From JAOUEA01 sp963797635 (GTDB lineage Bacteria; Actinomycetota; UBA4738; HRBIN12), in the NCBI GenBank assembly GCA_963797635.1, contig CAWCPZ010000006.1, forward strand, positions 1-64,000: DNA of 64,000 nt. Reading direction: 5' to 3'. Within the stretch, counting starts at the first letter, position 1. Each line of letters starts with the position of its first letter. This document shows positions 49,292 through 57,699 of the stretch, piece by piece. Position numbers and translations under genes: made by a program. The notes under the pieces were generated by a model. The model saw only the letters and a list, made by a program, of their open reading frames with translations. It was not told the origin of the DNA and ran no database searches.

Positions 49292-51579
49292 GCCTCCTCC
49301 TCCTGCGCGAAGTGCAGGCGCAGGACGGCGTACAGCCCGTAGAGCACCCGGCGCAGATCCATCAGGTCCTCCGGCGTGGGCCCTTCGGCGGGCAGATCGT
49401 CGAGCAGTTGCTGGTACACGCGGGCGAGGTGGTCGATCTCGATGTGGGCGCGCGCCATCGTGCTCATCGGGTCCTCGCCACCCATGAGCTTGGCCACCAC
49501 GGGGTAGACGGCGGCCTCCTCCTCCTCCTCGTGCTTCGGGAGGCGCTCGACGATGAACCAGCGCACGGCCTCGAGCTCCTGCCTGGTCTCGTCCGGACCC
49601 ATCGTGCCCAGCTTGTCGGCCGCCGAACGGATCCGCGCCATCTCCGGCGCGAACTCGCGGTGCTCGGCGCGGAAGCGCTCGGCGACGTCGCTGTGGCCGA
49701 CCGGCGGCTTCGACCCGCGCCCGCCGGACAGGGCGCGAAGGGCGTTGAGGATCGAGGCGACGTCGATCGCCTCCTGGATCAGCGCGCCCACCACCGGCAC
49801 GAACAATCCGAACGCGCCGAGGAACATGAACCCGAGGGCCACCCCCATCCCGCCGATCACCGATTGCACGGCGATCCTGCGCGAGCGCTGCGCGATCGTG
49901 ATCGCATCGACGAGCCGGTCGAGACGATCGACCACCAGCACCATGTCGGCGGCCTCCGACGATGCGGTCGCCCCCCTGGCGCCCATGGCCACGCCGATGT
50001 CGGCGGCCGCCAGCGCCGGCGCGTCGTTGAGCCCGTCGCCCACCATGATCGTGACGCCGTGTTCCCGCTCGGCGCCGACCGCCTCCACCTTCTCGGCGGG
50101 CGTGCGCTCGGACAGGATCCGGTCGACGCCGAGCGCGGCGCCCACCGACTCGGCGACGTCGGGATGATCGCCCGTGACCATGATCACGCGGTCGATGCCG
50201 GTTCGGCGCAGCGACCGGATCACCCGCGGCGAGTCGGGGCGGATCGGGTCATCGATCACGAGGGCTCCCACGACCGCGCCGTCCACCGCCACGAACACGC
50301 ACGAGGAGCCGTCCAGGCTGGTGCGGCGGCGGATGTCCTTGGCGCGCTGTGGCAGGGGCGCGCCCTCGGCCACGAAGCTTCCCTTGCCCAACGCCACGTG
50401 ATGCGCGCCCACGCGTCCCTCGATCCCCGCCCCGTGCTGCTCCTTCGGATCGTCGGGGAACTCCAGCGTGAGGTGGCGCTCCCGCGCGGCGCGAACGATC
50501 GCGGTGGCCAGCACGTGCGGCGACACCTGGTCGATCGAGGCCGCGAGCCGCAACACCTCGTTGCCGTCGAGCGTCCCGAACACCTCGATGTCGGCGATCT
50601 CCGGGACGCCCGAGGTCAGCGTGCCGGTCTTGTCGAACAGCAGCACCTTGCCGCGTGCGATCGTCTCCAGCGCGCCGCCACCCTTGACGATGATCCCGCG
50701 GCGCGCCGCGCGGGAGATGCCGGCCACCACCGCGATCGGCACCGCCAGGATCAACGGACACGGCGTCGCCACCATGAGCACCGTGAGGGCACGGGTGGAA
50801 TCCCCGCTGAACAGCCAGGCCGCGCCCGCGATCACCAGCGTGACCGGGATGAAGATCGTGGCGTAGCGGTCGGCCAGTCGGACGAACGGCGCCTTGTCCT
50901 GTTCGGCTTCCTTCACCAGGCGCACGATCCCGGCGTAGGTGCTCTCCTCGGCCGTCGTCGATGCCCGCAGGTCGTAGGCGGGACCGGCGTTCACGGCGCC
51001 CGACCGCACGAGGTCGCCCATCGGGCGTTCGACCGGTCGCGATTCGCCGGTGAGCGCCGACTCGTCGAGGACGCCGTCGCCCAGCATCACGCCGTCGACG
51101 GGCACGACCTCGCCGGTCTTGACCATGAGCCGGTCCCCCACCGCCACCTCTTCGATCGGCCTGGTGACGAGATCGTCGCCCTCGTACCGATTGACGGTTC
51201 GCGGCGCCCGTTCCAGCAGGGCCGACAGCTCGCGGTGCGCGCGCCGGTCCGCGTAGGCCTCCAGGGCCTCGCCGGTGGACAGCATCAGGGCGATGACGGC
51301 GCCCGCCAGGTACTCCTGCAGCGCCAAGGCCCCCAGCATGGCCAGCAACGCGATCACGTCGACGCCGGGTTGACGGCGGAGCAGGCCGGTGACGACTTCT
51401 CGCAACATCGGGATGATGCCGACCACGGTGGTGATGGCCCACGCGATGTCGGCGGCATCCTCTTGGCCGGCCAGCTGCAGGACGCCGCCCGCCACGATCC
51501 CGACGATCGCCGCGGCGAGCCAGATCCGACTCGTGTTGAACCCGCTCGCGGCGGCCGCGGATCCCCGCTCGGCCATCAT
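49246..51579 (-). CDS. P1B-5-type heavy-metal ATPase with C-terminal hemerythrin domain
   Basis: The 777-residue pump lacks an N-terminal HMA domain. The A-domain loop is 'DGVLDESALTGESRPVERPM', the transmembrane metal motif 'MVATPCPLILAVPIAVVAGI' (TPCP), the phosphorylation site 'VLLFDKTGTLTSG', and the hinge 'TIMVGDGLNDAPALAAADIG'. After the last membrane pair (to about residue 620) comes a hemerythrin-like four-helix domain. Its candidate ligands are in 'ERFRAEHREF', 'RLPKHEEEEEAAVYPV', 'MARAHIEIDHLARVY' and 'LRLHFAQEEEAYAW'. TPCP plus C-terminal hemerythrin is the P1B-5 signature; studied members move Ni and Fe. The start ATG overlaps the stop of the nitrobindin-like gene. The frame extends upstream through that gene but the coupling favours ATG 51579. 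Confidence 0.9.
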   Translation of the reverse strand: MMAERGSAAAASGFNTSRIWLAAAIVGIVAGGVLQLAGQEDAADIAWAITTVVGIIPMLREVVTGLLRRQPGVDVIALLAMLGALALQEYLAGAVIALMLSTGEALEAYADRRAHRELSALLERAPRTVNRYEGDDLVTRPIEEVAVGDRLMVKTGEVVPVDGVMLGDGVLDESALTGESRPVERPMGDLVRSGAVNAGPAYDLRASTTAEESTYAGIVRLVKEAEQDKAPFVRLADRYATIFIPVTLVIAGAAWLFSGDSTRALTVLMVATPCPLILAVPIAVVAGISRAARRGIIVKGGGALETIARGKVLLFDKTGTLTSGVPEIADIEVFGTLDGNEVLRLAASIDQVSPHVLATAIVRAARERHLTLEFPDDPKEQHGAGIEGRVGAHHVALGKGSFVAEGAPLPQRAKDIRRRTSLDGSSCVFVAVDGAVVGALVIDDPIRPDSPRVIRSLRRTGIDRVIMVTGDHPDVAESVGAALGVDRILSERTPAEKVEAVGAEREHGVTIMVGDGLNDAPALAAADIGVAMGARGATASSEAADMVLVVDRLDRLVDAITIAQRSRRIAVQSVIGGMGVALGFMFLGAFGLFVPVVGALIQEAIDVASILNALRALSGGRGSKPPVGHSDVAERFRAEHREFAPEMARIRSAADKLGTMGPDETRQELEAVRWFIVERLPKHEEEEEAAVYPVVAKLMGGEDPMSTMARAHIEIDHLARVYQQLLDDLPAEGPTPEDLMDLRRVLYGLYAVLRLHFAQEEEAYAWLASEAEPAPVS

Positions 51580-52074
51580 CCGCTCGCCCGTCGGACGCGA
51601 CCGGTGAGGTGACGGACCATCGGGGTGGTCTCGGTGGCCATGTCGAGTTCGTAGGCGATCTCGTCCCCGTCGATCCGGTACCGGCGCTCGACCCCCACCA
51701 CGGCCATCCCGGTGGCGGTCCTGCCCATCGAGGTGGCTGACCAGATCCATCCGTCCGTCGATCAGGGTGCCGTGGCTCACCTCGGTGAGTCCGAGCGGAT
51801 GGGCCAGCGTCAGTTCCACCGCCCCGGCCTCAGCCCCCGGCCGCAGGAACCCGCGCTCGAAGTGCAGCGGTGTTCCGTCCTCGAGGAGCCAGCTGCGGTG
51901 CACGTACTGCAGGAAGGCGTCGCCGACGTGGTCGAACGTCAGGCGCTCGCCGTAGTCGAACGGCTCCATCGTGGGGTACTCGCCCCGACCCTCACCCACC
52001 CACGTGCCCAGCAAGGGCGCGAGGAACCCGACCTCGTCGGGGAGGGCACCGATGACGACATCCTCGACGCTCAT
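51576..52074 (-). CDS. Nitrobindin-like heme-binding beta-barrel protein (one frame break)
   Basis: The FABP-like barrel of about 165 residues reads 'APLLGTWVGEGRGEYPTMEP' (the G-x-W-x-G-x-G-x-G-x-Y-P family signature), 'FDYGERLTFDHVGDAFLQYV', 'FERGFLRPGAEAGAVELTLA' and 'GLTEVSHGTLIDGRMDLVSH'. After a shift near 51715 it continues 'TATGMAVVGVERRYRIDGDE' and 'TTPMVRHLTGRVRRASG'. The H-L near the C-terminus is where nitrobindins place the proximal heme His. Such proteins bind ferric heme and react with NO or peroxynitrite. It is coupled by TGATG to the hemerythrin-bearing metal pump. Confidence 0.8.
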
Positions 52075-52138
52075 GTGATGCCTCGAGGATGTGCAGGAGC
52101 CATGCAGCCGAACGTACCACGGTGCCCCGCGGCCGCCC

Positions 52139-52387
52139 TCAGCGCGGAGCGTCCGGCGGATCGGTGCGGCCCTGCACGATGCGCTGCAACGCCGATCCGG
52201 GGTCGGGACCCACGGGAGGGCGGATGGATCCGGCGCTCGGCAGGAGCGTCACCGAAGCACCGTCCAGGTGGGCGGAGACCCTCGCCACCTCGCGCTCGAG
52301 GCGATCGACGCGTTCGGTGAGGACCCGGTCGCGCGCCGCCTGCTGCAGCGCTCGCTGGGCCTCACTCGCATCGCGATCACCGTGCAT
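52139..52387 (-). CDS. Short coiled-coil hypothetical protein
   Basis: The 82-residue protein starts at ATG 52387 after GGGAGGG. The N-terminal half is a charged heptad coil ('RALQQAARDRVLTERVDRLE', 'REVARVSAHLDGA'). The C-terminal half is Pro/Gly-rich. It lies between the nitrobindin-like gene and the divergent MOSC gene. No function recognised. Confidence 0.5.
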   Translation of the reverse strand: MHGDRDASEAQRALQQAARDRVLTERVDRLEREVARVSAHLDGASVTLLPSAGSIRPPVGPDPGSALQRIVQGRTDPPDAPR

Positions 52388-52473
52388 GCTTCGCCCTCCC
52401 GGCGTGTTCGCTCCGTCGATCGTACGCCCCCGAAGGACCTGGGCTCAAGCCTGGCACAGGTATCGTGGGGCCC

Positions 52474-53238
52474 ATGCGAACCCTCGCCCGGCTCAACGTG
52501 ACACCCGTCAAGGGCCTCGCGCTGCACCATCCCGCACAAGCGCGGATCACCGAGGCCGGCCTGCCCGAGAACCGCCGCTTCTACCTGGTGGACGAGGCGG
52601 GGACGCTGTTCAGCGGCAGCGACTTCGGTCCGCTGGTCCGGATCGTGCCGGAGTACGACCCGGCACGAGAGCACCTGCGGCTCACCTTCCCCGACGGCAC
52701 GATCGTGGACGGTGACGTGAGCGAGCTCGGCGCCGCCGAGGCCTCCAACTTCTACGGCCGCACCGTCCGGAGCCATCGGGTCGAAGGGCCGTGGACGGAG
52801 GCGTTCTCCTCCTACATCGGCAAGCCGGTCCGGATGCTGCGGTGTGACGCCGACGGCGACGGCGTCGACGTGTTGCCGCTGACGGTGGTCTCCACCGCCT
52901 CGGTGCGCGACCTCGCCTCCAAGGGCGGCTACGACGGGGACCTCGACAGCCGGCGGTTCCGCATCAACCTGGAGCTCGACGGCTGCGACCCGTACGACGA
53001 GGACTCCTGGGACGGCGGCACGATCACGATCGGTGAGGTCGCGCTCACCCTGCAGGGCGCCATCCCCCGATGCGTGGTCACCACCCAGGACCCCGAGACG
53101 GGCGTGAAGGACTGGGACACCCTGACCCAGATCGCGAGGCTCCGCCCCCGCATCCCCGACGGTCTGCCGTTCGGGATGTACGCCGTGGTCGCCCGTCCGG
53201 GCGAGGTCCGTGTGGGCGACCCCGTCCAGGCTCCCTGA
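52474..53238 (+). CDS. MOSC domain protein (YcbX/mARC-like)
   Basis: The 254-residue protein has an N-terminal beta-barrel MOSC_N, 'LARLNVTPVKGLALHHPAQA' and 'GLPENRRFYLVDEAGTLFSG'. The MOSC domain has 'RRFRINLELDGCDPYDEDSW', 'GEVALTLQGAIPRCVVTTQD' and 'PETGVKDWDTLTQIARLRPR'. The Cys in 'PRCVVTTQDP' is the likely molybdenum-cofactor ligand in this family. Such enzymes reduce N-hydroxylated or S-oxide substrates. There is no ferredoxin domain, so a separate electron donor is needed. ATG 52474 is preferred to the in-frame GTG three codons upstream. Confidence 0.88.
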   Translation: MRTLARLNVTPVKGLALHHPAQARITEAGLPENRRFYLVDEAGTLFSGSDFGPLVRIVPEYDPAREHLRLTFPDGTIVDGDVSELGAAEASNFYGRTVRSHRVEGPWTEAFSSYIGKPVRMLRCDADGDGVDVLPLTVVSTASVRDLASKGGYDGDLDSRRFRINLELDGCDPYDEDSWDGGTITIGEVALTLQGAIPRCVVTTQDPETGVKDWDTLTQIARLRPRIPDGLPFGMYAVVARPGEVRVGDPVQAP

Positions 53239-53392
53239 CACACCAACGCAACGGCTCTCGGCCTCATCCACCTCGTTCCGGGTATCAACCGGCATCTGAG
53301 CGACACCGATGACCCCTGAAGTGTTTCGCTCCGTTTCGTTGCCCGCCCGCGCCCTCCGCAAGAGGCGCCAGGAACAGAGGAGAACGACCAGC

Positions 53393-53863
53393 ATGAAGCG
53401 ATCGAACAAGGTTACCGCCGGCGTGGTGCTCGCCGGCGCGATGCTCGCCTCGAGCATCGCCTACGCCGCGTGGACCGCAACCGGAAGCGGTTCGGGCTAC
53501 GCCAAGGCCACCAGCGCCCAGGCGCTGACCACGGTCGACGTGTCGGCCACCACCACCGCCACGCTGTACCCGGGTGCCACCGGCAACGTGTCGCTGCGCA
53601 TCACCAACCCGAACCCGTACCCGGTTCGCGTCACCTCGGTGGCCGGCTCGGGCACGATCGACTCCAACGCCACGGCGGCGTGTGACGCCTCGACCGGCGT
53701 GACCTTCACGGACCAGACGGGCCTGACCCTGGACGTGCCGGCCTCGGCCTCGACGACGTTCACCCTGACGGGCTCGGTGGCCATGAGCAACAGCTCGCAC
53801 ACCGACTGCCAGGGCGCGGTCTTCACGATCCCGGTGACCCTGACCGGCGCCAGCAACGCCTGA
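53393..53863 (+). CDS. Secreted TasA/CalY-like protein
   Basis: The 156-residue protein starts at ATG 53393 after AGAGGAG. The signal peptide is 'VTAGVVLAGAMLASSIAYAA', followed at once by 'WTATGSGSGYAKATSAQALT'. This is similar to the region after cleavage in the third gene of the locus. The body is an all-beta Thr/Ser/Val-rich domain, 'GNVSLRITNPNPYPVRVTSV' with a conserved Cys pair (AACDAS, TDCQGA). It resembles camelysin/TasA-type secreted proteins of Gram-positive biofilms; that resemblance is by layout and is not proven. Followed by a strong hairpin terminator. Confidence 0.65.
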   Translation: MKRSNKVTAGVVLAGAMLASSIAYAAWTATGSGSGYAKATSAQALTTVDVSATTTATLYPGATGNVSLRITNPNPYPVRVTSVAGSGTIDSNATAACDASTGVTFTDQTGLTLDVPASASTTFTLTGSVAMSNSSHTDCQGAVFTIPVTLTGASNA

Positions 53864-53886
53864 TCGATCCTGCCAACGGTTCGTTC

Positions 53887-53917
53887 GAGAGGGCGGAGGC
53901 CGACTCCGCCCTCTCGA
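53887..53917 (+). terminator. Hairpin terminator after the first secreted-protein gene
   Basis: Perfect 12-base stem CGAGAGGGCGGA/TCCGCCCTCTCG with a 7-base loop, 24 bases after the stop at 53863. No T run follows, as is common in high-GC genomes. Confidence 0.7.
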
Positions 53918-53954
53918 CGTCTCCTGAGACCACCCGCGTGAGGCGGTGTCCACG

Positions 53955-54399
53955 ATGCGTGTCCCCCGACGGATCGCCGTCGCGACCAAACTGACCCTGG
54001 TCTGCGTGCTGCTCGCGGCTGCCCTCGCCCAGGCGTCGGAGTTCCGCCGGACACCCGCCGGGGACGGTCTCGCAACGACGGCACGCGACGCCGCACTTCA
54101 CCGTCAAAGGGAAGGTCAAGGGGCTCTACCCCGGCAGCTCGAAGCCGCTGAAGCTCCGCCTCACGAACCCGAACGACGCCCCGATCTCCGTGAAGCTCGT
54201 CACCGTCAAGGCCCGGAGCACCACCGTCTCGTGTCCGTCGTCGGCCGTGAAGGCGACGAAGTTCAAGGGGAACAAGCGCATCGGCGCCCACCGCACCGCG
54301 AAGATCAAGGTGAAGATCCGCATGAAGGCCACGACGCCGGATGCCTGCCAGGGCGCCAAGTTCCGCCTGATCTACGGCGGGAAGGCGGTCGGCAGGTGA
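53955..54399 (+). CDS. Secreted beta-domain protein (one frame break)
   Basis: ATG 53955 opens 'MRVPRRIAVATKLTLVCVLL' then AAALAQASE, a signal peptide. A shift near 54095 leads to 'HFTVKGKVKGLYPGSSKPLK', 'LRLTNPNDAPISVKLVTVKA' and 'DACQGAKFRLIYGGKAVGR'. The body is a basic beta-sandwich-like domain with a Cys pair (VSCPSS, DACQGA) that parallels the TDCQGA of the previous gene, so the two are probably related. The stop overlaps the GTG of the third gene (GTGA). About 148 residues. Confidence 0.65.
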
Positions 54400-55926
54400 A
54401 GCGGTTCGCGACGGTCCTGGGCCTGGCGGTGTGCATGTCCCTGGTGGCGGGCGCCGGCACGGCATGGGCGTCCTGGACCACCTCAGGCACCGGCTCGGGC
54501 ACGTCGAAGGCCATCGCGTTGCCCACGGGACCCACGCCCACGGTGAGCGTGACCGGTCGCAACGTCGTCGTGAGTTGGTCGCAGGTGAGCCTGCCCAACG
54601 CCACGCCCGTGACCGCCTATCAGGTCGGCCGGTTCAGCACCGCCAACGTCGCGCAGACGATCGGGTCCGCCTGCAGCGGCACGGTGAACGCGCTCACCTG
54701 CACCGAGGCCGCGGTGCCGGCCGGCACCTGGAAGTACACGGCCTCGGCCAAGCGCTCGCAGTGGGTCGGCACCCAGAGCAGCTACAGCAGCAACGTGATC
54801 GTGGCCGCACCCTCCCTGAGCTTCTCCTCGTCGACGACGATCAACACGCTCGCCGCGACCCTCAACGGGACGATCGCCAGCTACGTCACCGGCGAGACGA
54901 TCACCTTCCGGCTGGACAACGCCACGAGCGGCACCGTGCTCAGCAGCACCGTCACCACCTCGCCGATCCCGTTCAGCGGCACCTCGACGTTCTCGGTCAC
55001 GATCCCCACGGGGATCACGGCGGGCGCGCACACCGTGTACGCCGTGGGATCGGCCGGCTCCCAGTCCAGCGCCGGGATCACCGTGAACCCCAACGACACC
55101 GTGGCTCCCGACGGTGAGCGCCGCCACGATCGCGAAGACCGCCGGCGGGGTCGACGGCTTCGTGAAGCAGGGCGGGACCTATTACGCCTACGCACAGGTC
55201 ACCGACATCGGTAGCCCGGCGACGGGGATCTCGACCGTGCGCGCCAACCTGAGCGCCATCACCACCGGCGCGACCAACGTGACGCTCACCGCGGGCAGCT
55301 ACACCGTGGACGGCGTCAGCTACAACTACCGCACCGCGTCGCAGACCGCGTCCAACCCCCTGAGCGCCACCTCGAAGGCGTTCACGATCACCGCCACCGA
55401 CGTCGGCGGCAACAGCGGGACGACGAGCGGGTTCTCCGTCACGGTCGACAACACCGTGCCGACCGGGACGAACATCCAGACGACCAACGTGTCGGGCGGC
55501 ACCACCGGCCGCGCCGAGACCGGCGACACGATCACCTTCACCTTCAGCGAGGCGATGGAGCCGAACAGCATCCTCGCCGGGTGGACGGGCGCCGCGACGC
55601 CGGTCACCCTGCGACTGGTCCAGAACGGCGGTGGCGACCGGGTGCAGATCCGCAACGCCGCCGACTCGGCCGCCCTGCCGTTCGGCACGGCGTTCCTGAA
55701 CCAGACCGGCTACACCACGGCCAACCGCAGCTTCGACAACTCCACGATGGTGATGAGCGGGTCGTCGATCACGATCACCCTGGGCACGCCCGACGGCGTC
55801 GTGACCACCGCGGCCGGGACGGCCGCCACCACCTGGACGCCGGCGGCCGGCGCCACCGACTGGGCCGCGAACGCCTGCTCGACCGCCACCGTCACCGAGA
55901 GCGGGGCTGCAGACAAGGAGTTCTAG
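54396..55926 (+). CDS. Large secreted protein with Ig-like/fibronectin-like beta domains (one frame break)
   Basis: GTG 54396 is coupled to the upstream stop. The signal peptide is 'MKRFATVLGLAVCMSLVAGA' ending TAWA, then 'SWTTSGTGSGTSKAIALPTG', echoing the mature start of the first gene. A first beta domain resembles fibronectin type III ('VVVSWSQVSLPNATPVTAYQ'). An Ig-like repeat follows ('LSFSSSTTINTLAATLNGTI'). A shift near 55110 leads to a C-terminal region with 'VSAATIAKTAGGVDGFVKQG' and 'TGDTITFTFSEAMEPNSILA'. About 509 residues, no anchor, so released or matrix-associated. Probable fibre, adhesin or biofilm component. Confidence 0.7.
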
Positions 55927-55948
55927 GCCTCGGTGTCCCCCAGCATGG

Positions 55949-55976
55949 AACGAGACCGCCTTGCGGCGGTCTCGTT
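55949..55976 (+). terminator. Strong hairpin terminator of the secreted-protein locus
   Basis: Perfect 12-base stem AACGAGACCGCC/GGCGGTCTCGTT with the tetraloop TTGC, 22 bases after the stop at 55926. May also stop transcription from the small minus-strand gene at 56025. Confidence 0.85.
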
Positions 55977-56024
55977 CTCGCAGAGAGCAGTTGGCCAGAA
56001 CGGGTGCGGGCTAACGAACCTTCC

Positions 56025-56339
56025 TCAAGCTGGCGGATTGTAGGGGTTGCTCCCGCCTCGGCAGGCGTCGCCAGGGTTGAACGCAGTGGGGTCGGCCCCA
56101 TGCAGGCGAACGTCCTGCCCGTAGGACTGGACGTGGAAGTCGGTCGGACCGTTGACGAAGTCGTTCAGCCCCGAGAACGCGCAGATCGAGTTGGCATGCG
56201 ACATGTCCTTCTTCGCGCCGGGATTGCCAACGCTGCCCGGAGGGCCGGTCACTTCGCCAGCGAACGCAGCGCCGGCCACGCTCACCGTGGCGGCCACAGA
56301 GATCGCGACCACACACAATGCCTTCTTGGTTCTCCGCAT
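56025..56339 (-). CDS. Small secreted hypothetical protein
   Basis: The 104-residue protein starts at ATG 56339 after AAAGGGAGGAACC. The signal peptide is 'ALCVVAISVAATVSVAGAAF' ending AFA-GE. The mature protein is Gly/Asn/Pro-rich with two cysteines ('NSICAFSGLNDFVNGPTDFH', 'DACRGGSNPYNPPA'). The 'HANSICAFSGLND' motif recurs in short secreted proteins of Actinomycetota, but no function is known. It faces the secreted-protein locus with only the terminator between. Confidence 0.7.
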   Translation of the reverse strand: MRRTKKALCVVAISVAATVSVAGAAFAGEVTGPPGSVGNPGAKKDMSHANSICAFSGLNDFVNGPTDFHVQSYGQDVRLHGADPTAFNPGDACRGGSNPYNPPA

Positions 56340-56426
56340 GGTTCCTCCCTTTTGTCGGTTACTCCCTACAGCAACCAACGTATTCCCGGGGCAGTCTGCT
56401 GGTCAAGGGGATCGCACCCGGTCATG

Positions 56427-57239
56427 TCAGATCGGGACCCGGTCGAGGAAGGAACGGACCTCCTCGTTGACTCGCTCCGGAGCTTCCAGCGTGCTGACAT
56501 GCCCGACACCGTCCAGCATGACCAGCTGCGAACCAGGGATACCGTTGTGCAACGCCTCGCGTACCGCCTTGGGAGCTCGCACGTCCTCGTCCCCGTAGAT
56601 CAGCAGCGTCGGGACCACGATGCTCGAGAGGCTGTCCGTCAGGTCGGCTTCAGCGAACGCCTCGGCCATCGAACGCAACCCGACCGGGTGGAAGGCTGCG
56701 ATCGTGGCGGCGAACTCGTCTGCGACGCCTTGCGGCACCGTCCCGGAGAACATCGACGGGAGCACCACCTCGACGAAACGGGGAGGCGTCTCGTCGGCCA
56801 ACCGGCGGACCTGCTCGAGCCGTCGCTCGACCTCATCAGGCGGCAACGATCCGGCCCAACCGGCGTATCCACTCAAGAGGATGAGCGATGACGACATCGA
56901 CGGGAACCGGCGGTAGAACTCGAGGGCGAGCCCCGCGCCGAAGGAGAGCCCCAGCGTGTGGACCTTCGAGTACCCGAGCGCCTGGATGAATCCGGCCAGC
57001 ACATCCGCGTAGTCCGCCAGGTGGAAGTCCTGTGGCGGGTCGGATGACAGGCCGGAGCCGGGGGGGTCCCAAGCCACCACGGTGAACGCGTCCGACAGGC
57101 CCTCGAGCTGGAACCGGAACGTGCCGGGGCCGTCGCCGACGTAGCCAGGGAGCATGATGAGCGGCGGACCATCGCCCCGGCGCTCGTACGCGATCCGGAG
57201 TTCACCGACCCGTGCGACGCTCGCGCTCACCGGACTCAC
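56427..57239 (-). CDS. Alpha/beta-fold hydrolase
   Basis: This is a hydrolase of about 270 residues. It has the strand-loop 'PLIMLPGYVGDGPGTFRFQL' (oxyanion region) and 'VVAWDPPGSGLSSDPPQDFH'. The nucleophile elbow is 'HTLGLSFGAGLALEFYRRFP' (G-x-S-x-G). The acid region is 'VPTLLIYGDEDVRAPKAVRE', with the final His in 'LDGVGHVSTLEAPERV'. The start is uncertain among GTG 57242, 57239 and 57230 behind GGGGAGG. The open frame continues upstream through the SnoaL-like gene but that part is a shadow. Substrate unknown; probably co-transcribed with the gene at 57274. Confidence 0.82.
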   Translation of the reverse strand: MSPVSASVARVGELRIAYERRGDGPPLIMLPGYVGDGPGTFRFQLEGLSDAFTVVAWDPPGSGLSSDPPQDFHLADYADVLAGFIQALGYSKVHTLGLSFGAGLALEFYRRFPSMSSSLILLSGYAGWAGSLPPDEVERRLEQVRRLADETPPRFVEVVLPSMFSGTVPQGVADEFAATIAAFHPVGLRSMAEAFAEADLTDSLSSIVVPTLLIYGDEDVRAPKAVREALHNGIPGSQLVMLDGVGHVSTLEAPERVNEEVRSFLDRVPI

Positions 57240-57273
57240 CACCTCCCCGACGTTCCCGATGGCCCGCTTCGAC

Positions 57274-57654
57274 CTACGGCTCACGCAACTTCCAGAAGCT
57301 GTCTTTCTTGACGATGAGACCGTCATCTCCGATCGTCCAGAGATCGCACCCTCGAACCTCGATCCGATCCCCTCCAACCTCGTTCCCGGTGAGCGTCCAC
57401 TCGGAGGCGCCGCGCGATCCTGTGGCGAAATGGGTGCCATCGCCGTAGTGGACGTCGGGGATCCCTTCGAAGCGGGCTGACAGCCCACGACGAACGTCTG
57501 CCTTACCTTCAAATCTGCGGCCCCACGGGTCCGGGCCTCGAGGAGCCTCGAAGACGCAGCCCTGGGCGAAGTTCGCCATGATCGCATCGATGTCGTGGCT
57601 GTTGAATCCGTCCAAGACTCGCTGAAGGACGTCGATGGTTCGCTCCTGAGACAT
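57274..57654 (-). CDS. SnoaL-like/NTF2-fold protein
   Basis: The 126-residue protein begins 'MSQERTIDVLQRVLDGFNSH', then 'DIDAIMANFAQGCVFEAPRG' and 'PDVHYGDGTHFATGSRGASE', ending 'DSFWKLREP'. It shows the cone-shaped NTF2-like fold pattern of nuclear-transport-factor/SnoaL proteins, with the acidic 'NSHDIDAIMANF' opening typical of that family. It is about 35 bases ahead of the hydrolase gene on the same strand; the two may serve one pathway. Confidence 0.82.
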   Translation of the reverse strand: MSQERTIDVLQRVLDGFNSHDIDAIMANFAQGCVFEAPRGPDPWGRRFEGKADVRRGLSARFEGIPDVHYGDGTHFATGSRGASEWTLTGNEVGGDRIEVRGCDLWTIGDDGLIVKKDSFWKLREP

Positions 57655-57699
57655 CGCCCAACCCCTTTCTGAGGTGACTGACTGAGCGTTGTAGCAGGT

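Noticed and set aside
49312..51612. 766-codon plus-strand frame opposite the metal ATPase
   Set aside because: His/Arg/Gly-rich composition typical of an antisense frame, no domain.
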